DNA from: an uncultured Prevotellaceae bacterium
GTDB lineage: Bacteria > Bacteroidota > Bacteroidia > Bacteroidales > Bacteroidaceae
Direction: 5' to 3'
NCBI GenBank assembly: GCA_937898415.1
Contig: CALDLA010000070.1
Location: 1 to 11,993, forward strand
Length of the DNA stretch: 11,993 nucleotides
Position numbers and translations under genes: made by a program. This document shows, one piece after another, positions 6,720 to 11,993 of the stretch; within the stretch, counting starts at the first letter, position 1; every line of letters begins with the position of its first letter. The notes under the pieces were generated by a model. The model searched no databases. It was not told the origin of the DNA and saw nothing but the letters and a program-made list of their open reading frames with translations.

Positions 6720-6777
6720 GGTATGCGGAATGCCCCATTAGTGGGATTGTGGGGACGCAAAAACTGCCGTAACTTTG
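6720..6777 (+). promoter_or_regulatory. Promoter with shared bipartite operator for the encapsulin operon
   Basis: Box A GGTATGCGGAATGCC (6720-6734), 6 nt, box B GTGGGATTGTGG (6741-6752), 17 nt, then -7 TAACTTTG (6770-6777). The TTG inside box B (6748 on, read GATTGTGG) is 20 nt from the -7 box. Box B is identical to that of the carrier operon, 4.7 kb away, and box A differs at one base from the dsrE-like copy. The encapsulin ATG is at 6827, leaving a leader of about 45 nt. The element begins 22 nt after the SNF2 stop codon, and I see no strong terminator between them. Confidence 0.8.
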
Positions 6778-6826
6778 CACTCGAAATTCAAACGCATTAT
6801 TAACGCATTTAAAAAAGAGTAAAGTT

Positions 6827-8266
6827 ATGGCAGATTCAAATCTTCAGCGCAGTGTGACCACTGCTACCGCCAGAAGACTGGCAACCACCACCAAGACAGC
6901 CCCGCAGATGGGCTCCATCACTCCGAGATTACTCCTTAAGTTATTGCCCTGGGTGCAGGTCAGCGGCGGCACGTTCCGCGTGAACCGTACGAAGGTCGAA
7001 CTCCGTAAGAACGACCGCCTGCCCATCCAGTATGTGAACGGCGTGCCGTCGTTTACGGCGAAGAACCTCAAGGCTATTCCACTCTTCTCTGAGTTCGACG
7101 ACGAGATTCTGAACCGCCTGGTCAGCTCGTTCGAGGCCAAGGAAGTGGATGTCGATAAACTCTTCGTGGAGGAGGGCAAGGACAAACAACGCTTCTTCAT
7201 CGTGGCCAGCGGACAGGCTGAGGTCATCAGCAAAGGCCCTCACGGCGAAGACTTACGGATTGCCCTGTTAGGCGACGGCGAGTACTTCGGCGAGGCAGAC
7301 TTACTGGATGAGCAGGAATCGACGGTCAGCGTTCGCGCCATCACACCCACCGTATTCCTCGGTCTGAAACTCAAGGAACTGATTAAATTTATCAAAGAGG
7401 TGCCCGACTTCCGCGAGACATTCGAAAAAGCAGTTGACAAACAGTTGCGCCTGAAGGCATCCGTCAACGACAATGGCGAGAAGCATATCGACCTCGTCAG
7501 CGGCCACGAGGAGGACAATATCATCCCCGAGACCTACATCGACTATGAGGAGAATCCGACGGAGTACTCGCTGAACACACTGCAGACGGTGGTTCGTGTG
7601 CATACCCGTGTGAGCGATCTGTATAATAATCCCTACAATCAGTTGGAGGAACAGTTGCGCCTCAGCATTGAGAGCATCAAGGAACGTCAGGAGTGGGAAC
7701 TCATCAACAACAAGAAGTTCGGTCTGTTGGCTGCTGCCAACCCCGCCTACCGCATCACCACGCGCTACGGCTCGCCCACACCCGATGACCTCGACGAACT
7801 GCTGTCATTAGTCTGGAAGGAACCAGCTTTCTTCATTGCCCATCCTCGTGCCATCGCTGCCTTCGAACGTGAATGTACGTGGCGCGGTGTGCCGCCTGTG
7901 AGCACGGATTTGTTTGGTACGAGAGTGGTTCTGTGGCGTGGTGTTCCCCTGATTCCTTCAGACAAGGTGGAGGTGGAAGGTCAGTACCTGACGGGCCGCG
8001 GCGTTGGTACGACGAAGATTATACTTGTGCGTGTAGGAGAAAAGAGCCAGGGTGTGGTTGGTCTGCACCAGAGCGGTATTCCCGGTGAGATTGCTCCGTC
8101 GCTCTCCGCCCGTCTGATGGGTCTTGACAAGTTCGGCGTGGCCTCTTATCTGCTTACGAAGTACTTCTCGTTGGCCGCCCTCACCGACGATGCCATCGCT
8201 GTGCTCGAGAACGTTGAGGTGGGCTATTATCACGATTATCAGCACAGGAATAAAGTGGAAAAGTGA
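6827..8266 (+). CDS. Family 2 encapsulin (SrpI-like) shell protein with inserted CNBD-like domain
   Basis: A 479-residue HK97-fold shell protein of the SrpI/MMP-I type, expected to self-assemble into a protein nanocompartment. Residues 1-80 form an N-terminal arm. Residues about 83-205 resemble a cyclic-nucleotide-binding domain, with FFIVASGQAEVISKG, LGDGEYFGEADLL and VSVRAITPTVFLGL. The coat domain runs from about 235 to the end, with the family segments NPTEYSLNTLQTVVRVHTRV, PTPDDLDELLSLV, AHPRAIAAFEREC, LWRGVPLIPSDK and GLHQSGIPGEIAPSLSARLM. Insertion of this domain is the architecture called family 2B. The arginine that contacts the cyclic phosphate in cAMP receptors is Ser165 here, so ligand binding is doubtful. 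Family 2 shells are known to package cysteine desulfurases with N-terminal extensions, and such a gene follows 13 nt downstream. It is the first gene behind the shared sulfur operator. The start is clear, just after an A-rich leader. Confidence 0.93.
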   Translation: MADSNLQRSVTTATARRLATTTKTAPQMGSITPRLLLKLLPWVQVSGGTFRVNRTKVELRKNDRLPIQYVNGVPSFTAKNLKAIPLFSEFDDEILNRLVSSFEAKEVDVDKLFVEEGKDKQRFFIVASGQAEVISKGPHGEDLRIALLGDGEYFGEADLLDEQESTVSVRAITPTVFLGLKLKELIKFIKEVPDFRETFEKAVDKQLRLKASVNDNGEKHIDLVSGHEEDNIIPETYIDYEENPTEYSLNTLQTVVRVHTRVSDLYNNPYNQLEEQLRLSIESIKERQEWELINNKKFGLLAAANPAYRITTRYGSPTPDDLDELLSLVWKEPAFFIAHPRAIAAFERECTWRGVPPVSTDLFGTRVVLWRGVPLIPSDKVEVEGQYLTGRGVGTTKIILVRVGEKSQGVVGLHQSGIPGEIAPSLSARLMGLDKFGVASYLLTKYFSLAALTDDAIAVLENVEVGYYHDYQHRNKVEK

Positions 8267-8279
8267 AAAGATTATCTTT

Positions 8280-9806
8280 ATGATAGATATACAGAATAAT
8301 AACGGATACGGTATACAGGATCCTGGGTTCGAACTGCTGAAGCAGGTGGCGCAGAAGTACTGTCCCGAGGAGCTTCAGGTGGAGCGGAAGGAGGTTATTC
8401 CTGACGAGACGCTGAATCTCACGGAACTGGAGACAGCCTTCAATGCGCTGTTGGCTGGCGGTAGCGGCTATGGCGAGTTGCCCTACATCGGCGACACGGA
8501 CGCCCATACCTCTTCGCTGCCCAAAGACGACGGCTTCGGCATCGGTATCCCTGAGACGCAGAAGCTGCGCGACCTGCATTACGAGGAGGCGGACACGCTG
8601 AACTCAGAGCAGATCAAGCGCGACTTCCCCGTACTCAATCAGAAGGTGAACGGCCACGACCTCGTGTGGCTCGACAACGGCGCGACAACGCAGAAGCCGA
8701 ATCAGGTGATCGATAAAATCTCGGACTACTACCGTACTTATAATAGTAACATCCATCGCGGGGCGCATACCCTTGCTGCCCGTGCGACGGATGCCTACGA
8801 GGAGGCACGCGAAAAGGTGCAGCGGTTCATCAATGCAGCCACCAGTGAGGAAATCATCTTCGTGCGTGGCACTACCGAGGGCATCAACCTCGTGGCGCAG
8901 ACCTATGGCCGACAGTTCATCACACCGGGCGATGATGTGATAGTCTCTGAACTCGACCACCACGCAAACATCGTACCTTGGCAGCGCGTTGCTCAGGAGC
9001 GGGGTGCTACGCTTCGTGCTATCCCTACTGATCAAAACGGTGACCTCATCCTCTCAGAGTTTGAGCGCATCATCACGCCTCGCACGAGATTTGTCTCAGT
9101 GGGGCATGTGAACAACACCTTCGGCACCATCAACGACGTGCAGCGTATCATTGAGATTGCCCATGCACACGGCATCCCCGTGCTGATTGACGGTGCACAG
9201 TCCATTGCCCACACCCCCGTCGATGTGCAGGCCCTGGGTGCAGACTTCTTCGTGTTCAGTGGTCATAAGATTTACGGGCCCAACGGCATCGGTGTGGTGT
9301 ATGGTCGCAAGGAACTCCTGGATAAAATGCAGCCTTGGCAAGGCGGCGGCAACATGATCAAAGACGTGACCATCGAGCGTACAGAGTACAACGTGGCCCC
9401 AGCCCGTTTCGAGGCTGGTACGCCCAACGTGGCCGATGCCATCGGACTCGGTGCTGCACTCGACTATGTAAGCCATATCGGCCTGCGTAACATCGAGCAC
9501 CACGAGCACCAGTTAACGGAGTATGCCCGCGAACAACTCGCCCAGATTCCTGGTCTGACGCTTATCGGCAATCCCAAGAACCGCGTGTCAGTCGTGAGCT
9601 TCGTCCTCGACGGCATCCCCGTACCTGAGGTGGGCACCCTGCTCGACAAGGAGGGTATCGCCGTGCGTGCAGGACATCACTGTGCCCAGCCTGCTCTGCG
9701 CGCCCTGGGCTATGAGATGAGCGTCCGTCCTACCTTCGCCCTCTACAACACCCGTGAAGACGTGGACAAACTCGTGATTGCAGTGAAAAAGATTATTGGT
9801 AGATGA
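8280..9806 (+). CDS. SufS-type cysteine desulfurase with N-terminal encapsulin-cargo extension
   Basis: A 508-residue PLP enzyme that takes sulfur from L-cysteine, leaving alanine and an enzyme persulfide. The catalytic part starts near residue 108 (NSEQIKRDFPVLNQKVNG, then LVWLDNGATTQKP) and matches group II (SufS/CsdA) enzymes. Lys330 in FSGHKIYGP binds PLP, and Cys468 in RAGHHCAQPALRALG carries the persulfide. Typical SufS is about 405 residues, so the first roughly 107 residues are extra. They are Gly, Pro and acid rich (GGSGYGELPYIGDTD, PKDDGFGIGIPE), with one probable helix around LTELETAFNALLAGG. In family 2 encapsulin systems such extensions direct loading into the shell, and the shell gene is 13 nt upstream. 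The ATG at 8280 is used. The frame is open to 8124 inside the encapsulin gene, without family likeness. Its stop overlaps the next start (ATGA). Confidence 0.93.
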   Translation: MIDIQNNNGYGIQDPGFELLKQVAQKYCPEELQVERKEVIPDETLNLTELETAFNALLAGGSGYGELPYIGDTDAHTSSLPKDDGFGIGIPETQKLRDLHYEEADTLNSEQIKRDFPVLNQKVNGHDLVWLDNGATTQKPNQVIDKISDYYRTYNSNIHRGAHTLAARATDAYEEAREKVQRFINAATSEEIIFVRGTTEGINLVAQTYGRQFITPGDDVIVSELDHHANIVPWQRVAQERGATLRAIPTDQNGDLILSEFERIITPRTRFVSVGHVNNTFGTINDVQRIIEIAHAHGIPVLIDGAQSIAHTPVDVQALGADFFVFSGHKIYGPNGIGVVYGRKELLDKMQPWQGGGNMIKDVTIERTEYNVAPARFEAGTPNVADAIGLGAALDYVSHIGLRNIEHHEHQLTEYAREQLAQIPGLTLIGNPKNRVSVVSFVLDGIPVPEVGTLLDKEGIAVRAGHHCAQPALRALGYEMSVRPTFALYNTREDVDKLVIAVKKIIGR

Positions 9807-11041
9807 AATACGAAACAAAGATTCTTACGACGAAGTATCAGAAACCTGATGCATACGGAGCACTATCAATGCCCGTCTACTATACGGCGGCGTTTGAGTT
9901 TGAGTCTGCCAAGGCCATGGGCGACGCGTTTTGCGGTCGTTCCATGGCCCCGTCGTATGCCCGCATCGCCAACCCTACAGTAACCTATCTCGAGGAACGC
10001 GTGCGGCAACTGACGGGCGCAGTGAGTGTGACGGCCCTCAACACAGGTATGGCAGCGATCCACTATGCCCTGACGGCTGTCAGTGCGGCAGGACTCAACA
10101 TCGTGGCCTCGAAGCATCTGTTTGGCAATAGTGTCTCGCTGATTCGCGATACCCTCGGAAACTTCGGCGTGGAGGCACGCTTTGTCGATTTCACGAAACC
10201 CGAGGAGGTAGCGGCAAAGATTGACGACAAGACCTGTGCGCTTTTCTTCGAGATCATCACCAATCCGCAGTTGTTCGTGGCCGACATCCGTGCACTGGCT
10301 GACATCGCCCACAAGGTAGGCGTGCCTCTGATTGCCGATACCACCATCGTGCCGTTTTCCGCTTTCCGAGCCGTAGATTTCGGCGTGGACATCGAGGTGG
10401 TTTCGAGCACGAAGTATATCTCCGGTGGTGGTACAGGACTTGGTGGCCTGCTCATCGACTACGGACGGTTCGACTGGAGCCTGTCACCCTCCCCTGCCTT
10501 GCAAGCCCGCACCAAGAAAGTTGGCAAGAAACTGGCCTTCACGGCACGTGTAAAGACAGAACTGATCACGAATCTCGGTGCGCTGATGACTCCCCAGGCA
10601 GCCTATATGGAAACTCTCGGCCTCGACACCCTAGACATCCGTTTCCGTCGTCAGGCTGAAACCACGCTCTGGCTCGCTCATCAATGTCAGCAACTGCCGG
10701 AAATCAAGCGCGTCAACTACACCAGCTTGGAGGGCAACCCCTTCTATGAGCTCTCGCTGAAGCAGTTCGGCCGCTTGCCTGGTGCCGTCTTCACCATCGA
10801 CCTCTCTTCGAAGGAAGTCGCCTTTGCCTTTATCGACAAGCTTCAGGTTATCCGTCGTGCTACGAACCTCTTCGACCGTAAATCGCTCGCCATCCATCCC
10901 GCCTCCACCATCTTCGGCCTCTTCACCCCCGAACAGTGTGCGGAGATGTCTGTCCCCGACACTACCGTTCGCCTAAGCATCGGCCTCGAAGCCGGCGAAG
11001 ACCTGCTAGAGGATATCAAACAAAGTTTAAAGGTGGAGTAA
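9803..11041 (+). CDS. O-acetylhomoserine sulfhydrylase-like Cys/Met-metabolism PLP enzyme (MetY-like)
   Basis: A 412-residue fold-type I PLP enzyme of the Cys/Met metabolism family. Visible marks are the substrate and cofactor segment SMPVYYTAAFEF, YARIANPTVTYLEERV, LNTGMAAIHYAL, and the PLP lysine Lys204 in VSSTKYISGGGTGLGG. The C-terminal HPASTIF and VRLSIGLE segments are also characteristic. The SGGG-type segment and the overall length favour O-acetylhomoserine sulfhydrylase (homocysteine from O-acetylhomoserine) over cystathionine synthase or lyase, but the substrate cannot be fixed by eye. Its start overlaps the desulfurase stop by 4 nt (9803-9806), so the two are translationally coupled. 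In Wolinella a MetY enzyme takes sulfur from a protein thiocarboxylate (HcyS) rather than free sulfide, and this locus holds equivalent carrier, E1 and JAMM genes under the same operator. The same use is likely here (inference). Confidence 0.85.
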   Translation: MKYETKILTTKYQKPDAYGALSMPVYYTAAFEFESAKAMGDAFCGRSMAPSYARIANPTVTYLEERVRQLTGAVSVTALNTGMAAIHYALTAVSAAGLNIVASKHLFGNSVSLIRDTLGNFGVEARFVDFTKPEEVAAKIDDKTCALFFEIITNPQLFVADIRALADIAHKVGVPLIADTTIVPFSAFRAVDFGVDIEVVSSTKYISGGGTGLGGLLIDYGRFDWSLSPSPALQARTKKVGKKLAFTARVKTELITNLGALMTPQAAYMETLGLDTLDIRFRRQAETTLWLAHQCQQLPEIKRVNYTSLEGNPFYELSLKQFGRLPGAVFTIDLSSKEVAFAFIDKLQVIRRATNLFDRKSLAIHPASTIFGLFTPEQCAEMSVPDTTVRLSIGLEAGEDLLEDIKQSLKVE

Positions 11042-11058
11042 TGAGCTCCACCTTTAAA
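11026..11058. terminator. Bidirectional terminator hairpin shared by convergent genes
   Basis: A perfect 13-bp stem, TTTAAAGGTGGAG (11026-11038) with CTCCACCTTTAAA (11046-11058), and a 7-nt loop. AAA on the 5' side and TTTAAA on the 3' side give U-containing ends for both directions. The MetY-like stop (11039-11041) is in the loop, and the regulator stop (11056-11054) is in the other arm. Confidence 0.75.
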
Positions 11059-11698
11059 TATAAAACTCTGAAGAGTCCACCAGTCCGGCGCGAAGGGCGT
11101 ACTTAATGACCTCGTGGGCGGTGTTGACGCCTAACTTCCGGAAGATGTTCTTACGATGGGTCGTGATGGTGTGGACACTCGAGAAACGTTCGTTGGCAAT
11201 CTCCTTCGTCGATTTTCCTTGGGCGATGGCTTTTACAATTTCCGTCTCTGTCGTTGTCAACAAGCTGGGGCGCTCTTCCTCTTCCTGCTGTTGGATGATG
11301 ATGGTCTCCAAGGCTCGCTGGCTGATGTGGCGGTTGTGGCGGCTGACTGCATCTAGAGCGTCGCGGATATCCTTCAGCGTCCCGTCCTTGTAGACGATAC
11401 TGAACTGGTGGGACGAATAGATGACGCGGCGTATGAACTGGGGCGTCAGGTCGTCGCTGATGAGTATCCACTCCGATAGGGCGAATCGCTCAGCGACAAT
11501 CAGTAGCTGCTCTTCGTCGGCGAAGTCAAATAATGTGTAGTCAAGTATGACCACGGCATTCTCATGTTCCTTTAACAACTCTACAAGTCCTGCTTTGTCA
11601 CTGGCCACATAGAGTTTACTGTCCTCGTCTTTCTTGACAAGACTGATTAACGCCAGCCGCGTCAGTTCTTGATTGTCTGCAATAATATACTTTCCCAT
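11054..11698 (-). CDS. LuxR/NarL-type response-regulator-like transcription factor
   Basis: A 214-residue protein with a receiver-like N-terminal half and a LuxR helix-turn-helix at the C-terminus (about 147-210: LTTTETEIVKAIAQGKSTKE, IANERFSSVHTITTHRKNIF, RKLGVNTAHEVIKYALRAG). In the receiver part Asp53 (VVILDYTLFDF) sits at the phosphorylation position, Ser81 at the switch Thr/Ser position and Lys104 (IVYKDGT) at the conserved lysine. Only one acidic residue (Asp8 in IIADNQ) is seen where two are usual. Phosphorylation is therefore possible but the site is atypical. No histidine kinase gene is visible. It has its own promoter at 11718-11748, without the sulfur operator, and converges on the MetY-like gene. 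Whether it regulates the sulfur genes is unknown. The start at 11698 lies just after that promoter. Confidence 0.88.
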   Translation of the reverse strand: MGKYIIADNQELTRLALISLVKKDEDSKLYVASDKAGLVELLKEHENAVVILDYTLFDFADEEQLLIVAERFALSEWILISDDLTPQFIRRVIYSSHQFSIVYKDGTLKDIRDALDAVSRHNRHISQRALETIIIQQQEEEERPSLLTTTETEIVKAIAQGKSTKEIANERFSSVHTITTHRKNIFRKLGVNTAHEVIKYALRAGLVDSSEFYI

Positions 11699-11717
11699 AG
11701 TCGTTGTATTTTTGGTG

Positions 11718-11748
11718 CAAAGGTACGAAGAATGGAGAATCTGACCAA
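11718..11748 (-). promoter_or_regulatory. Bacteroidetes-type promoter of the LuxR-type regulator gene
   Basis: On the minus strand TTG (11748-11746), 20 nt, then -7 TACCTTTG (11725-11718). The start codon is at 11698, so the leader is very short. Two copies of TCTGATTA (minus strand, 11786-11779 and 11767-11760) lie just upstream of the TTG, 11 nt apart. They may be a regulatory site. Confidence 0.75.
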
Positions 11749-11896
11749 AATATCAACGATAATCAGAAGATATCACTGTAATCAGACAAAACAGCCAATA
11801 TTATTCTAAAACAATCCGGAAAACGGCTGCTTTTCAGAATATTTTTAGTGCGCTATGCTGTTGCCGCCCCAGATGATTACCTTTATATACCGTCAC

Positions 11897-11936
11897 AAAG
11901 AAAATTCCCGCTTGGGACCGAAGTCTTACGCGGGAA
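11897..11936 (-). terminator. Rho-independent terminator downstream of tRNA-Phe
   Basis: Read on the minus strand, TTCCCGC (11936-11930) pairs with GCGGGAA (11911-11905). An inner GAC-TTCG-GTC tetraloop stem lies between them, and TTTTCTTTG follows. It sits 17 nt after the tRNA 3' end. Confidence 0.8.
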
Positions 11937-11952
11937 CCAATGAAAGGAGGAG

Positions 11953-11993
11953 TGGTACCTCCAGGAATCGAACCGGGGACACACGGATTTTCA
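11953..11993 (-). tRNA. tRNA-Phe (anticodon GAA), 3' part only
   Basis: Read on the minus strand, the window ends inside the anticodon loop. U33, the anticodon GAA and AA are followed by the stem half TCCGT, variable loop GTGTC, T-arm CCCGG-TTCGATT-CCTGG, acceptor strand AGGTACC and discriminator A (11953). The T-stem has one C-U mismatch at its middle pair. CCA is not encoded; CTCC follows. The 5' half (acceptor strand, D-arm) lies outside the window. Confidence 0.85.

Noticed and set aside
8124..8279. Upstream start for the cysteine desulfurase giving 560 residues
   Set aside because: The extra 52 residues are read out of frame from the encapsulin coding sequence; the ATG at 8280 follows the encapsulin stop at normal operon spacing.

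Overview
The window looks like chromosomal DNA from a member of the Bacteroidales, probably Prevotella-like. Five promoters carry the Bacteroidetes-type -7 box TAnnTTTG with a TTG about 20 nt upstream. Ribosome binding sites are mostly weak and A-rich, and the HU-HIG-like/SNF2 gene pair is typical of this group. The genus is inferred, not shown.

Most of the window is one sulfur-assimilation locus arranged in three transcription units. (1) Minus strand, 1932 to 1: a ThiS/MoaD-like sulfur carrier, its ThiF/MoeB-like activating enzyme, a JAMM metalloprotease and a serine O-acetyltransferase that runs off the left edge. (2) Plus strand, 2107-2841: a DsrE-like protein and a TusA-like sulfurtransferase. 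(3) Plus strand, 6827-11041: a family 2 (SrpI-like) encapsulin shell with an inserted cyclic-nucleotide-binding-like domain, a SufS-type cysteine desulfurase with a cargo-like N-terminal extension, and an O-acetylhomoserine sulfhydrylase-like (MetY) PLP enzyme.

The three units share a promoter-operator of fixed geometry: a 15-nt GGTATGC-type box, 6 nt, a 12-nt box GTGnGATTGTGG, 17 nt, then TAMCTTTG. It occurs back to back between units 1 and 2 and once before unit 3. No other promoter in the window has it. This ties the shell, the desulfurase, the carrier relay and the MetY enzyme into one putative regulon. Proposed model (inference): the encapsulated desulfurase takes sulfur from cysteine and stores or releases it, TusA and DsrE pass on persulfide sulfur, and the E1-like enzyme loads the carrier as a thiocarboxylate after the JAMM protease trims its Ala-Leu tail. 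The carrier then feeds the MetY-like enzyme (homocysteine) and/or an O-acetylserine sulfhydrylase supplied by CysE.

Between units 2 and 3 sits a module without the shared operator: an HU-like DNA-binding protein and a SNF2 helicase (3241-6697). It is preceded by about 400 nt of non-coding DNA with a possible gene remnant and a 21-bp periodic repeat. On the right, a LuxR/NarL-type regulator (11698-11054) converges on unit 3 and shares a 13-bp hairpin with it. A tRNA-Phe (GAA), cut by the window end, follows on the minus strand with its own terminator.
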